Shown: positions 35,815-45,620, numbered from the stretch's first letter. The stretch is 64,000 bases of DNA from G963662605 sp963667005 (GCA_963667005.1 OY762937.1:3844001-3908000); one strand, 5' to 3'. Notes: generated by a model from the sequence alone, not told the origin. Program-made: numbers and translations.

Positions 35815-36260
35815 AAAAATAAATTTTTAAAGTCGCAAGGTCATTACTAATGACCGTTACTTCTCAGTCTGGATTATGACGCTTTACTAGCAAAATAATA
35901 GAGTGGAATATTATACGATGATATTGTTCCCGGTTTAAACTGCCGGGCTTGTTCAGCTACAGTGCAACATGGAAAATTATTTTTGCAAAGTGAATTTCTT
36001 TGCCACACGACTGTTTCGTATTCTCCACGGCAAATCCAAATCAGAAATTTGATTAAGAGTCTTTATTCACATATATTTACACCAACCTAATCTCGAATTA
36101 TGACGATTAGATTTTATACATCTGCTTGCAAGTCGGTTTTGTAAATGATTTGACCATACCCCCGGTCAAATTACACAGTGGAGGCAAGCAACCACTAAAA
36201 AAAACAGGGCGAATACCGAAAAGCCATACGAGTAGGCAAACACAATATAGTGAGGTTACA
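35815..36260. other. Intergenic region
   Basis: About 445 bases between the leftward efflux operon and a rightward lipoprotein gene. It holds a small GGTCATT/AATGACC hairpin (35839-35855) and presumably promoters for both sides. I see no gene or RNA. Confidence 0.5.
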
Positions 36261-36545
36261 ATGGTTAAATCATTAAAAAGCATCCTTCTTCTTTTAATCG
36301 TAGGCATATTCTTTGCCGGATGTTCAATAACAATGCCTGTCAATGCAACAAGCAATACCATAGGACATAAGGTTGGAACTGCAAAGGCTACCGGATATTT
36401 AGGCGTTTTATTCTTTGATCAAGATGCAAGTATCAAAACGGCTGCAAAGAACGGTGGTATCACAAAAATTTCTACTGTTGATATCAAATCCAGTTCTATT
36501 CTTAACTTATTAGTAAATTATGAAACTGTTGTTACAGGAGAATAA
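36261..36545 (+). CDS. TRL-like lipoprotein
   Basis: 94 residues from the ATG at 36261, with GAGG upstream and signal peptide MVKSLKSILLLLIVGIFFAGC. The mature part (TIGHKVGTAKATGYLGVLFFDQDASIKTAAKNGGITKISTVD) matches TRL-like proteins, small exported proteins of unknown role first noted near tRNA loci. A strong terminator follows 10 bases after the stop, so it is monocistronic. Confidence 0.82.
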   Translation: MVKSLKSILLLLIVGIFFAGCSITMPVNATSNTIGHKVGTAKATGYLGVLFFDQDASIKTAAKNGGITKISTVDIKSSSILNLLVNYETVVTGE

Positions 36546-36554
36546 TTTCTTACT

Positions 36555-36582
36555 TCAGGAAGCGCCCCACGGCGCTTCCTGA
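36555..36582 (+). terminator. Terminator of the TRL-like gene
   Basis: Perfect 12-pair stem TCAGGAAGCGCC / GGCGCTTCCTGA with a four-base loop, followed by TTCTTC. Confidence 0.8.
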
Positions 36583-36621
36583 TTCTTCATCATGGAAACC
36601 ACATTATCCATCCGGAATTTT

Positions 36622-37149
36622 ATGAAAAGAAAAAAGTACATTGTTTTGTTATGGGGACTCACAGTTTTTGTGATGCTTCTGAATATAAGCTGTTCCCCTT
36701 CTTCTAATTCCTTATATGAGACTTTTTATGTGGGAGACGAAGGCATTCAGTACTATATCCGCCCCTTATCTTTTACCGGAACCGATGACTCCGAACTGCA
36801 AATGGACTTCACCTTGAGATATCGCACAGTTATTAAAGATTCCTCAATAATTAACCTAACGATAATTTCCGACAAAGCTTACAAAAGTTTAGACAGCATT
36901 GTGATAAAAAACGATTCCGCGAATGTTGTCATGAAAAATTTTTCGACTATGTACATCGAAAGAAGCGGGAATAATTTTTCTTCGCGCTTTACCACGCGCA
37001 CTGCGTTAAAGGATTTCAAAACGCTCTTTACCAATAGTACTTGGTCAGTCTCAACATATGCGTCTGATACACTGAATATATTTACCGCCCGGAATAAAAC
37101 ACGGGACAAAATCAATAAGCTGTATTTCTCGATATTTTCAACGTTTTAA
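36622..37149 (+). CDS. Lipoprotein of unknown function
   Basis: 175 residues from the ATG at 36622, giving a standard leader MKRKKYIVLLWGLTVFVMLL before the lipobox NISC; an in-frame ATG ten codons upstream has no ribosome site. The mature part is beta-rich (YYIRPLSFTGTDDSELQMDFTLRYRTVIKD). No family recognised. Its last 12 bases overlap the convergent HEAT-like gene. Confidence 0.62.
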   Translation: MKRKKYIVLLWGLTVFVMLLNISCSPSSNSLYETFYVGDEGIQYYIRPLSFTGTDDSELQMDFTLRYRTVIKDSSIINLTIISDKAYKSLDSIVIKNDSANVVMKNFSTMYIERSGNNFSSRFTTRTALKDFKTLFTNSTWSVSTYASDTLNIFTARNKTRDKINKLYFSIFSTF

Positions 37150-37704
37150 AGACTTCTCCTCTGTCTTTATTTGTCTAAGCAGCTGGCGAATAGAATGCTG
37201 AATTCCGGGTGACAATGTTTTTAAATAATGTTCATCAGCAAGAAGCAAAATTTCAGTTTTCAGTTCCGGATACTTTTCTGCAATTTTAACGAGCATTCTG
37301 AATGCCATCATCCTAATCGAAGGGTCTTTCGAAATATCTTTCCACAGATCAATACTTATATCGAAAAGCCGGGATTCCTGCCGTTCCGATAATTTCATCG
37401 AAAGTGCAATTTTTAAAAGTTCGCGTTTCTGGTTTTCCTGCGCGGCGGGAATGTATTTAATAAAATTATTGAGATGTTTTTTCGCACGCGCGTCATCGGG
37501 AGTTATACAGCTCCACAATAGCCACGCCGAACGCCATGCGTATGGTTGATTATCCGTCACTGCCAATTTTGCCGCCTCATCATAGGCTTCGGGATGTGTA
37601 TTCATGTATGCAATCATCCCGTCTTTGTACGAACTTAAAAGCAGTTCCTGAAAAGGAGTCTCCGGATTCAACGGCTCATTATTTTTCTTATACTTTGGAG
37701 ACAT
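37138..37704 (-). CDS. HEAT-like helical repeat protein (unknown)
   Basis: 188 residues, no signal peptide, composed of paired helices (AYDEAAKLAVTDNQPYAWRSAWLLWSCITPDDARA; IRMMAFRMLVKIAEKYPELKTEIL) like HEAT/ARM repeats, suggesting a protein-binding scaffold. Convergent with the lipoprotein gene and overlapping it by 12 bases. Function not recognised. Confidence 0.65.
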   Translation of the reverse strand: MSPKYKKNNEPLNPETPFQELLLSSYKDGMIAYMNTHPEAYDEAAKLAVTDNQPYAWRSAWLLWSCITPDDARAKKHLNNFIKYIPAAQENQKRELLKIALSMKLSERQESRLFDISIDLWKDISKDPSIRMMAFRMLVKIAEKYPELKTEILLLADEHYLKTLSPGIQHSIRQLLRQIKTEEKSLKR

Positions 37705-37811
37705 AGCAAACCCGACTTATTAAAAGAAAATGATTCACAACTATTTTAAATGTAGCGCAAATTCCCCATAGTTCATAAATCACAGAATCAAATTAATCTA
37801 ATAAATCACCG

Positions 37812-40010
37812 TTATTTTTGCAGAAGGATCTTTCTGGTAAGTGCAATGGTTTTGTTTCCGGATTTTTCAGGAGCCAGGTTCAGTCTGACAATATAGACAC
37901 CCGATGAAAGATCGTTACCATTGAAGGAACATGTATATCTGCCGCGTTCTTTCGTGCCCAAGTTCATATTTCGAATAATTTGCCCAAGCATATTATACAC
38001 GTGCAGGGAGACAGTACTTTTTTCGGTCAGACTATAGCTGATGGTTGTTGAAGGGTTAAAAGGATTAGGATAAGCGTCCAGTGCGAATGCATAGTTTGCA
38101 TTATCACTTGAGGTTATGGAACTAACAATTTCCTTCGTAACGGAATAGGCAAGTGATTGATCGCTGAATGAAATTGTATATGAGCCGCTGTCGGTAATGG
38201 CAAAAGAAATATTAGGACCTCCTCCTGTTGCGACAACAGCAGTGCCGGAGAGGCCTGATGTGTTGCCCCAGTCTATTCCCGTCCAATTCCCTGTATTTAC
38301 AAATTTCATTTGATAGCTTCCCGCGCCGAGTGCAACTCCGGTTTTTATCCAGATATCATCTTTCAGTGCCATCTGCATTGCAGACGGTGTCCAATTGTTA
38401 AAACTACCACCGATATACATTGCGGCTTGATGCGGAATGCTGCTTGTAACTGTTACTGTACACGCGGCAGCTATATTATTATCCGCAGACGTTGCTGTAA
38501 TAACAGTCGTACCGGCACCAAATGCGGATACCAGACCTAAGGAATTGACATCGGCAACCTTCGTATTGCTCGATGCCCAAACGATTTTCTTGTTTAATGC
38601 TGTTGAAGGTTTCACAGATGCCGTAAGATGTTTGCATCCCCCGGCATTTAAAGTCAACGACGCGTTATCAAGAGTAACACTCTCGACTTTATTATAAGCC
38701 TCGGAAAGTGTTATCGTTTGCTTTGGCGCAAGCTGTTGAAGCGTACCGCCATTCTTGATCCAGATTGTTATTGTTGCCGAAGGATTATATACCGAGCTGC
38801 CGGAATACTGAAGATTATATATCGCGTTAAGATAATCGGCAGCATCAATTGCCTTAGCGTACCAGATGTCGCTTTTTCCGGTTATCTTTTTACAGAACGC
38901 CGTCATACGATTCCATCCGTCATTGCCGTCAAGCTCCCAGCTATGCCCCCAGATAAACATACAGGCCATGCGTTCTTTTTTATTAATGATTAACTGATTG
39001 GCGAAGTAATCTGCATTGTTGAAATGCGCTGTCGCACGCCAGGTAAGTAATTCATAAGGCAAGGCTGGAGGAATTTCAAAATCGTACCGGTCATTAGTAA
39101 CCCTCGCGTACGCAATGTTCAAATCCTTTTCAACCTGAACGACTGTATCGTTGAACGTACCGAAAGGATACGCGAATCCCCGCACCTCATATCCGGTAAT
39201 GTTGGATAGTTTTGTTTTGCAATCACCAATCTCCGATATCACCTGAGCTTTGCTTTGCGTTTCCAGGTATGGATGATCAACTGAGTGTCCTGCGACCTCG
39301 TGGTTCTTATAGAGTGCAGAAAGTTCGGAAGATGTTATATAATTAGCTTGGTCCAGTTTTCCGGATGTAAGATTAAAAGAACCGACGATACCGTATGTAT
39401 TAAATATCGAGACTAACTGCCGGTCCTGTGTCCCTGCATCATCAAAGCTCATTATCAGTGCTTTCCATTTTCCGCCCGGCCATGCGAATTTTTCCGGATC
39501 AATGGCGAAGGTCTCGGTATGCAGGATTTTTTGAGCAGAACCGTTTATTAATACTTTATTTTCATGATCGATGATGAGCGGATCATCCGAGAGCGGACTT
39601 TGAGCATCAACAACAATTGTGTTTGCAATATTTTCCTGAAGTGCACAACGGATGTTTGCATCATTAGAGCATATACTGGTATAAAGCACACGCGTCCAAG
39701 TGCCCGGACTTACCAAACAAAAAGCGAAATTCGCTCCCTGCGGAATTTCTCTCCAATCACTACCTAATGCAGGCAAAGTAATTCCGGAAAACGAAAATGA
39801 TACTGCATTGCCTGACACTGTTGACGTATTTGTCGAATTACTCCACGCGTTGCAGGTTCCGGCAAAAGCAAGTTGCGCACCCTCAAGACGCGACGGGAGA
39901 TTCTTGATAGTAATCTGTACATTTGTCTGTGCAAATGATACCTGAATGGGAACAATCTGCGATAGAATTATTATGATGAAAAAAACGCTTAGAAACCATT
40001 TATTTCGCAT
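37812..40010 (-). CDS. Secreted polysaccharide deacetylase-like protein with Ig-like, CBM and T9SS domains
   Basis: 732 residues with a signal peptide ending near SFAQ. Order: beta domain (about 30-150); NodB-type deacetylase (about 175-390) with the metal ligands in MSFDDAGTQD (near residue 188) and GHSVDHPYL (near 243, HxxxH); Big_2-like Ig domain (about 440-525, VTLDNASLTLNAGGCKHLTASVKP); a CBM48/glycogen-binding-like domain (MYIGGSFNNWTPSAMQMALK); and a T9SS tail (LDAYPNPFNPSTTISYSL). Likely removes acetyl groups from an extracellular glycan. GGAGG precedes the ATG. Confidence 0.88.
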   Translation of the reverse strand: MRNKWFLSVFFIIIILSQIVPIQVSFAQTNVQITIKNLPSRLEGAQLAFAGTCNAWSNSTNTSTVSGNAVSFSFSGITLPALGSDWREIPQGANFAFCLVSPGTWTRVLYTSICSNDANIRCALQENIANTIVVDAQSPLSDDPLIIDHENKVLINGSAQKILHTETFAIDPEKFAWPGGKWKALIMSFDDAGTQDRQLVSIFNTYGIVGSFNLTSGKLDQANYITSSELSALYKNHEVAGHSVDHPYLETQSKAQVISEIGDCKTKLSNITGYEVRGFAYPFGTFNDTVVQVEKDLNIAYARVTNDRYDFEIPPALPYELLTWRATAHFNNADYFANQLIINKKERMACMFIWGHSWELDGNDGWNRMTAFCKKITGKSDIWYAKAIDAADYLNAIYNLQYSGSSVYNPSATITIWIKNGGTLQQLAPKQTITLSEAYNKVESVTLDNASLTLNAGGCKHLTASVKPSTALNKKIVWASSNTKVADVNSLGLVSAFGAGTTVITATSADNNIAAACTVTVTSSIPHQAAMYIGGSFNNWTPSAMQMALKDDIWIKTGVALGAGSYQMKFVNTGNWTGIDWGNTSGLSGTAVVATGGGPNISFAITDSGSYTISFSDQSLAYSVTKEIVSSITSSDNANYAFALDAYPNPFNPSTTISYSLTEKSTVSLHVYNMLGQIIRNMNLGTKERGRYTCSFNGNDLSSGVYIVRLNLAPEKSGNKTIALTRKILLQK

Positions 40011-40197
40011 TGTGCCTCCGAAATGGAATAAGGATCAAACGGTAAGACTAACAGTTATAATAAAAGATTAATAACTATGATTTTCTTTACGAATTTACGA
40101 CACGGTGAGGTTGAAAAATATAACAAGATTTCCAGAGTATTGTTGTATATTATCTATAATTAATAAATATTACTCGATATTTAACCATTTAAGTTAA

Positions 40198-41058
40198 ATG
40201 AAAGCTCCTGTTTACGAATTTGTTGAATTTGATTCCTCGCAGATACTGGCCCGAAGGTTAGAGCAGGAAACTTTTGACGGACCATACCACTACCATGCCC
40301 AATACGAGCTAACCTACATTGAAAAAGGAAACGGTGAAAGATTTGTGGGTAAAACAATGTCACAGTTTGCGGGAGGCGATCTTGTGTTTCTCGGCTCAAA
40401 CCTTCCTCACAAATGGAAGAGTATACCCGAAAAAAATGCTGAGGGCTTGCTTAGTGCTATGTATATACAATTCGGTGGGAATCTGTTCTCCAAAACGCCG
40501 CACTTCAACTTGGCATTTCCTAAAGTCACATCACTTCTTGAGCATAGCCAGCATGGGATGCAATTCACCGGTGAAGCCGTAGAAGTCATTCCGGAAAAAA
40601 TCCTGTCTCTCATACGTGAAACGGATGATCTCAGAAGATTAATCCGGCTCTATGAAATAATTGATTATCTTGCAGACTCTAAAGAGTATTCTATCATTGA
40701 TAGGAACTTTGATATTTCAACATTCAATCCGAAAGACCGGAATAAAATGAATCTGGTTTTTTCGTATCTCATCGAAAACTACCGGGGAGAGGTATCTCTG
40801 GAAAAAGCTGCTGCCGTAATTAATCTAACGCCCAATTCCTTCTGTAAATATTTCAAGAAGGTTACAGGTAAATCGTTTTTTTCATATGTCATTGAGTACC
40901 GGTTGAACCACGCAGCAGAACTACTACTCAATACAGGCAGACCGGTTTCCGATATTTGTTATGAGAGTGGATTTGATAATATCCCCTACTTCAACCGGAC
41001 ATTTAAAAATGCCTTCAGGGTTTCTCCCCTTCAATATCGTGCCAACGACAGCCGTTAA
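40198..41058 (+). CDS. AraC family transcriptional regulator with cupin sensor
   Basis: 286 residues. N-terminal cupin (FDGPYHYHAQYELTYIEKGNGERFVGKTM, GDLVFLGSNLPHKW) and C-terminal AraC helix-turn-helix pair with LEKAAAVINLTPNSFCKYFKKVTGKSFFSYV and PVSDICYESGFDNIPYFNRTFK. Cupin-type AraC proteins often sense sugars. It is divergent from the deacetylase gene and upstream of the serine hydrolase, so either could be its target. Confidence 0.88.
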   Translation: MKAPVYEFVEFDSSQILARRLEQETFDGPYHYHAQYELTYIEKGNGERFVGKTMSQFAGGDLVFLGSNLPHKWKSIPEKNAEGLLSAMYIQFGGNLFSKTPHFNLAFPKVTSLLEHSQHGMQFTGEAVEVIPEKILSLIRETDDLRRLIRLYEIIDYLADSKEYSIIDRNFDISTFNPKDRNKMNLVFSYLIENYRGEVSLEKAAAVINLTPNSFCKYFKKVTGKSFFSYVIEYRLNHAAELLLNTGRPVSDICYESGFDNIPYFNRTFKNAFRVSPLQYRANDSR

Positions 41059-41149
41059 AATCACCATATTGAGAACCCCCTGCGTATTTTGCAGGGCTTC
41101 CGGATTTTGATATATTTAGTAACCCTTAAACTAACTTCAAAGTCAGGCT

Positions 41150-43087
41150 ATGAAATACACGGGATTTTCATTAAAAGCCAGTCTTGGCTTGATAATTATT
41201 TTGTGCACACTGTCTTACCCCCAAGCTTCCATCTCAATCTCGGAGAAATTCACTCCGCAAAACACTCAGGCATTTTTGGATTCGTTAGTGCCTTCTGTCA
41301 TGCAGCAGCAGCATACGGCCGGATACGGAATCGCGATTGTTTATAACAACGAAGTGTTTTTAACGAAAGGTTACGGATACGCGGATATTAAAAACAAAAA
41401 GACGGTAGATCCGAAAACAACTTTGTTCAGAACCGCGTCGGTTTGCAAAGTACTTCTGGCAACTGCCCTGCTTGATCTTCGCGACCGAGGATTACTTGAT
41501 ATTCACAAGGATGTTAATGTATATCTTCGCTCATTAAAAGTACCGGAGCGGTTCGGTAAACCGGTAACCGCCGCACATTTGCTTACGCACACACCAGGCT
41601 TTGATGATTTCACTATCGGTAAGTCATCACGGGATGAAAACACGGCGCCGAAGCTCTCCGAATTTGTGAAGAAACATCTGCCCGAACGAATAGTCCCTCC
41701 GGGCGAAGTCATGATGTACTCTAACTTGGGAATGGCTCTTGCTGCTGTCTTAATTGAAGATATAACTGGAAAAGATTTTGCGTCGTATATGCGCGAGCGG
41801 TTATTCACGCCGCTTGAAATGTATCATGCATCATATAAAACGCAGCCGCAATTTAAGCAGGATGTATATCACGGATATGAATTTTCAAAAGGAGTACAAA
41901 AAGAAATTCAGTTTGATTTCATCAATGATTATCCAGCCGGTCAAATGCTTACCACCCTTGATGAGTTTACCCATTTTATGATTATGCAGCTTAATAAGGG
42001 AGTATACAACGGGAAACAAATTATTGCTCCTGCAACGATAGCAGAAATGCAGTCGCCGCAATTTACGCATCACAAAAAACTTCACGGTGCAATGGGTTAC
42101 GGATTTTTTATTGATAACTATGAAGGAGCAAACCTTATATATCATGACGGCGGTTACCCGGGGATACTCACAAGAATGCTGCTCCTGCCTCAAATCGGGC
42201 TCGGCATATATTCAGTAACAAACAGCTCCGGCTCATATATTAACCCCATCGTCACGGACGCATTTCTGAAACACTTTTTTACGTTTACCAGAGACCCCGA
42301 TACTATCCGTTACCCGATAAGCCCACTTCCTGCGTATGACGGCAATATAGATAGATTTGTCGGTACGTATTTTCTCAGCAGGTACTCACGTAACGAAATT
42401 ACCAAAACGGGTGTACTACTCGGAATGACGGGATTTGATTTAAAAATCTGGAAAAACAACAAGGGCATGTTGATGATGCCTGATCTTTTCGGAAAACCAC
42501 GCAGGCTCATTCAGGTTGAACCGTTGTTATTCCGCTCTATTGATGACAACTATTATATCAAATTCCGGCAGGATGAAAATGGCCGCATTACACATCTATT
42601 TACAAACGGAACAACAGCCTTTGACAAATTACCTTACATGTTAACCACCTCATTTCAAGGATGGCTGCTGCTCGGCCTGACGTTCTTTTTTTCATTTTGG
42701 ATTCTTACCGTACTGGCAAGAAAATTATGGGCAAAAGTCCGCAAACAGGAAATCAAAAGAAGTACACTGAACACATATGCCAACCGGCTTGCTGATCTGT
42801 ATATGCTGTATCTTTTATCACTCGGCATCGCAGTCTTTGTAATTATGGAGCCGATTGAATTGCAAATCGGATTCGGATACGGCATTCCGTGGTATTTTTA
42901 TCTCATACAGACAATCCCGATTTTATTTGCGCTCGTAACCGTGCTATTTGGTTACCGGATTATTCAGGCAGTGAAAAACAAAGCAATGGAGTTTTATAAG
43001 GCAGTAGGATATTCGCTATATTTCTTGATTTGCATTTCAGCTGTATGGTTTTTCTACGTGTGGAATTTATTAGGATATTGGTTTTAA
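41150..43087 (+). CDS. Membrane-anchored serine beta-lactamase-family hydrolase
   Basis: 645 residues. After a signal sequence comes a class C beta-lactamase/penicillin-binding-like domain: S97-V-C-K100 (SxxK), Y190-S-N (YxN) and H332-D-G (HxG), so the catalytic set is complete. Residues ~400-490 form a small beta domain, and the C-terminal ~150 residues have four to five membrane helices (WLLLGLTFFFSFWILTV onwards). Such proteins are peptidases or esterases, often acting on D-amino acid peptides; the substrate is not predictable. A terminator follows. Confidence 0.88.
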   Translation: MKYTGFSLKASLGLIIILCTLSYPQASISISEKFTPQNTQAFLDSLVPSVMQQQHTAGYGIAIVYNNEVFLTKGYGYADIKNKKTVDPKTTLFRTASVCKVLLATALLDLRDRGLLDIHKDVNVYLRSLKVPERFGKPVTAAHLLTHTPGFDDFTIGKSSRDENTAPKLSEFVKKHLPERIVPPGEVMMYSNLGMALAAVLIEDITGKDFASYMRERLFTPLEMYHASYKTQPQFKQDVYHGYEFSKGVQKEIQFDFINDYPAGQMLTTLDEFTHFMIMQLNKGVYNGKQIIAPATIAEMQSPQFTHHKKLHGAMGYGFFIDNYEGANLIYHDGGYPGILTRMLLLPQIGLGIYSVTNSSGSYINPIVTDAFLKHFFTFTRDPDTIRYPISPLPAYDGNIDRFVGTYFLSRYSRNEITKTGVLLGMTGFDLKIWKNNKGMLMMPDLFGKPRRLIQVEPLLFRSIDDNYYIKFRQDENGRITHLFTNGTTAFDKLPYMLTTSFQGWLLLGLTFFFSFWILTVLARKLWAKVRKQEIKRSTLNTYANRLADLYMLYLLSLGIAVFVIMEPIELQIGFGYGIPWYFYLIQTIPILFALVTVLFGYRIIQAVKNKAMEFYKAVGYSLYFLICISAVWFFYVWNLLGYWF

Positions 43088-43110
43088 AGAAGATTAGTTT
43101 GATGCAATAA

Positions 43111-43140
43111 TAAAGCCTCCCGAACTTCGAGAGGCTTTTT
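43111..43140 (+). terminator. Terminator of the serine hydrolase gene
   Basis: AAAGCCTC / GAGGCTTT stem (43111-43118 with 43130-43137) extended by CGAA/TTCG, followed by T6. The A-rich left side lets it serve the convergent gene too. Confidence 0.85.
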
Positions 43141-43155
43141 TATGCCAAGACGACG

Positions 43156-44397
43156 TTATTTCGTCAAGATGAGTTTTTTAACCGAAGAAAATTTTTCGGT
43201 CCGTAATTCGTAAAAATAAATTCCCGAACTGAGATGACTTGCTGTCCAGTTGAGTGAATGCGTTCCTGCTGAGAACTCATGGTCTGCTAAAACATCAACC
43301 ACTTGCCCGATAGCATTGTACACGGTTAATTTCGCATTCATTTTTTCGGGTAATGAAAAACTGATTGTAGTTGAAGGATTAAAAGGATTGGGATAATTCT
43401 GCGATAAATTGAAAGTCGCCGGTTTTTCACCTGTCTTTTGTTCTTTAACTTCCGATGTATTTATTGCACGGCGGAATACTTGCCCTTTGTATATGACATA
43501 AATAGAGTTATTTGTAGCTTTTAACGAGGTTGCATAGGAAGCGCTGCTCAACCCGTCATTCAAAGCACTCCAGCTTGCACCTTTATTTGAAGAAACATAC
43601 ACACTGTAATCATTACCGGCATAAAGTACACCGTTAACAACGATCAGTGTAGAAACAAAAAGATTATCCAAACCGGTATTTGCTACTGTCCAGTTTGCGC
43701 CGCCGTCGGTTGACGTGTAAACACCGCCGCCGCCGGTTGCTGCAAACAGTGTTGTTGCAGTATTATCGCGAATATACGTTATCGCATTTATGCCATTTGC
43801 CGGCAGCCCGGTATTGCTTTTTACCCAGCCTGAGTTTGGTCCCGACTTGTATAATCCCTTGGAGCCTCCCGTGGCAATATACAAAGTAGTGTCCAGTCCG
43901 AGAAAGCCATTGATAATATAACTCGGCAGCCCTGAATTATTCACGGTCCATGAACTACCGCGGTCGTTGGAAACATATACGCCGCCGTTTGAAGTTGCCG
44001 TGTGAAGTTTTGAGAAGTACTCATAAACGGTGTTGATAATGGGCGTAGTTGGTATGCCGCTGTTTGATGCCGTCCAACTGCTTCCACCCAGATTTGTCTT
44101 GAACAATCCCCCTCCTGTTGTACCGGCATATACTGAATCGCCGATAATGCTGATTGAATACACTGATAGTTTGGTCAATCCGGTATTTGCCAGAGTCCAG
44201 GTTGCTCCTTTATCACTGGACAGATAAACCCCGTTCGAAAGGGTTCCGACATACACAATATCGCCTTTTGCACCTATACAGTTAGCATACGCAGGACTTA
44301 AAGTTCCCGTCGCGACCCACTGTGCTGATAATTTCATGGGAGTTGCAATAGTTAAGAAAAGAGCATAGAATACGAGCAGAAAAGTTGATTTCTTCAA
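43156..44397 (-). CDS. Secreted BNR/YCF48-like repeat protein with T9SS sorting domain
   Basis: 413 residues starting at TTG (44395-44397): GGAG lies five bases upstream, and the signal peptide MKKSTFLLVFYALFLTIATP follows; a GTG two codons earlier touches the ribosome site and is less likely. The body has about six Asp-box repeats (VYLSSDKGATWTLANTGL, VYVSNDRGSSWTVNNSGLPS, VYTSTDGGANWTVANTGLDN), predicting a beta-propeller. The end is a T9SS tail (NLSQNYPNPFNPSTTISFSL). Likely surface or secreted; ligand unknown. Confidence 0.86.
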   Translation of the reverse strand: MKKSTFLLVFYALFLTIATPMKLSAQWVATGTLSPAYANCIGAKGDIVYVGTLSNGVYLSSDKGATWTLANTGLTKLSVYSISIIGDSVYAGTTGGGLFKTNLGGSSWTASNSGIPTTPIINTVYEYFSKLHTATSNGGVYVSNDRGSSWTVNNSGLPSYIINGFLGLDTTLYIATGGSKGLYKSGPNSGWVKSNTGLPANGINAITYIRDNTATTLFAATGGGGVYTSTDGGANWTVANTGLDNLFVSTLIVVNGVLYAGNDYSVYVSSNKGASWSALNDGLSSASYATSLKATNNSIYVIYKGQVFRRAINTSEVKEQKTGEKPATFNLSQNYPNPFNPSTTISFSLPEKMNAKLTVYNAIGQVVDVLADHEFSAGTHSLNWTASHLSSGIYFYELRTEKFSSVKKLILTK

Positions 44398-44566
44398 AAT
44401 CACTCCAATAAATAATGTATAAGTAAACTTGGTTCAACATTAAAAACAATTAATGAATAAAATAGTTCCCCGATTCATTGAGAATTTAATCAGGTATGAT
44501 ACAAATCAAGATTGGAAAATATTTCCTGATGTGATTAGGAAAGTGAATGTAATGGAAGCAGAATTA

Positions 44567-44595
44567 TTGAGCGTGGAATTTTGTTCCGCGCTCAA
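44567..44595 (-). terminator. Hairpin after the methyltransferase gene
   Basis: 12-base arms TTGAGCGTGGAA and TTCCGCGCTCAA (one wobble) around five bases, six bases beyond the minus-strand stop at 44601. It lacks a good T-run, so termination is probable but not certain. Confidence 0.5.
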
Positions 44596-44600
44596 CTATT

Positions 44601-45218
44601 TCACTTGGCAAGTAATAAGGCGAGAATTCTCGGCAACTCCTCACCTTTAATAGAGTATTCAACTATTTGAACTAGTTTAATTTTCATATCAATGAGCGGT
44701 TGAATAAAATCGGATACCTGATGCGTGTAACATTCGAGTATCTGAATACCTTCAGATGATTCAAATCTGGCTTTTGACCCCGCGTATTGTTTATACGGAT
44801 GGAGCTCGCCGATATAAATACATCCTCCGGGAGCTAAAACTTTACGTGCTTTTTCGAAGACTGGTTCAAGATGCTCAATATGTTCAAGCACAAGGCTGAA
44901 GGTGATAAGATCATATGCGCCGGAAGCGAATACCCATTCGCCTTTAATATCACCAAGTAAAAACTCGACTGATGAGGGATACTGCTTTTCTTTTGCCTTG
45001 CATATCATTTGCTCGGAAAAATCAACAGCCGTGACATGTCCTGAAATCGAGGATAAAAAAGCAGTGTTCTTGCCCGTACCGCATCCAATTTCCAGAGTAC
45101 GATTGAATTGCATTCCGCTTAACATCTCTTTAAGGACACCTCGCTCGGTATCGCGAGTTGCATTTACATTGGTATCGTATATTTCCGCCCAATTGTTATA
45201 CGCTTCTTTAACGCTCAT
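44601..45218 (-). CDS. Class I SAM-dependent methyltransferase
   Basis: 205 residues: motif I LEIGCGTGKNTAFLSSI, motif II VTAVDFSEQMICKAKE, motif IV YDLITFSLVLEHIEHLEPVFEKARKVLAPGGCIYIGELHP. This is the UbiE/methyltransf_11-type small-molecule methyltransferase fold. It starts MSVKEAYNNWAEIYDTN, as many such enzymes do. No neighbouring pathway gene identifies the substrate. Confidence 0.85.
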   Translation of the reverse strand: MSVKEAYNNWAEIYDTNVNATRDTERGVLKEMLSGMQFNRTLEIGCGTGKNTAFLSSISGHVTAVDFSEQMICKAKEKQYPSSVEFLLGDIKGEWVFASGAYDLITFSLVLEHIEHLEPVFEKARKVLAPGGCIYIGELHPYKQYAGSKARFESSEGIQILECYTHQVSDFIQPLIDMKIKLVQIVEYSIKGEELPRILALLLAK

Positions 45219-45283
45219 GAAAATATCTTCTTTAAAATTAAAGTGAATAATATATAAAATTCTGCAAAAAGAAAACCACCAGG

Positions 45284-45620
45284 CAGGATCCCGATACGCC
45301 TGCGGCTATCGGGATTTCGCCCCGTCTATGGCCGGGGCTCAACTTGCACACTAATTCCTTTCGGTTCCACCATTAAATAAAAAACCCTCATGCGATGCAT
45401 GAGGGTTTTCAACATTCAGCGAAAAAGGTATTTGCGAGTAACTTGAACCTATCCCGCCGTTGGCGGGATGAGTCCGATAATAATGAATTGGGCAGGATCC
45501 CGATACGCCTTCGGCTATCGGGATTTCGTCATCCCGCAATGCGGGATTCCTCAACTTGCCACGAGTTCTTTCCCATTACTACCAATGAAAGGGCTGCCCT
45601 TTCGGACAGCCCTTTCATTG
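45284..45620. repeat. Palindrome-rich repeat tract with tRNA-like scraps
   Basis: Two nearly identical hairpin units, ATCCCGATA...TATCGGGAT at 45288-45315 and 45497-45524, each preceded by GCAGG. Further perfect palindromes: ATCCCGCC/GGCGGGAT (45451-45469), ATCCCGC/GCGGGAT (45531-45547), AAAACCCTCATGC/GCATGAGGGTTTT (45381-45409). The bases ACTTGAACCTA before the 45451 palindrome equal the T-arm of the nearby tRNA-fMet (plus-strand reading). No believable gene is present. Confidence 0.65.

Noticed and set aside
44453..44650. 65-codon rightward frame overlapping the methyltransferase end
   Set aside because: It includes the hairpin after the methyltransferase and overlaps that well-supported gene; no ribosome site.
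45284..45620. Regular repeats suggesting a CRISPR array
   Set aside because: The units are hairpins of differing sequence with irregular spacing, no constant repeat-spacer pattern, and no cas genes in the window.
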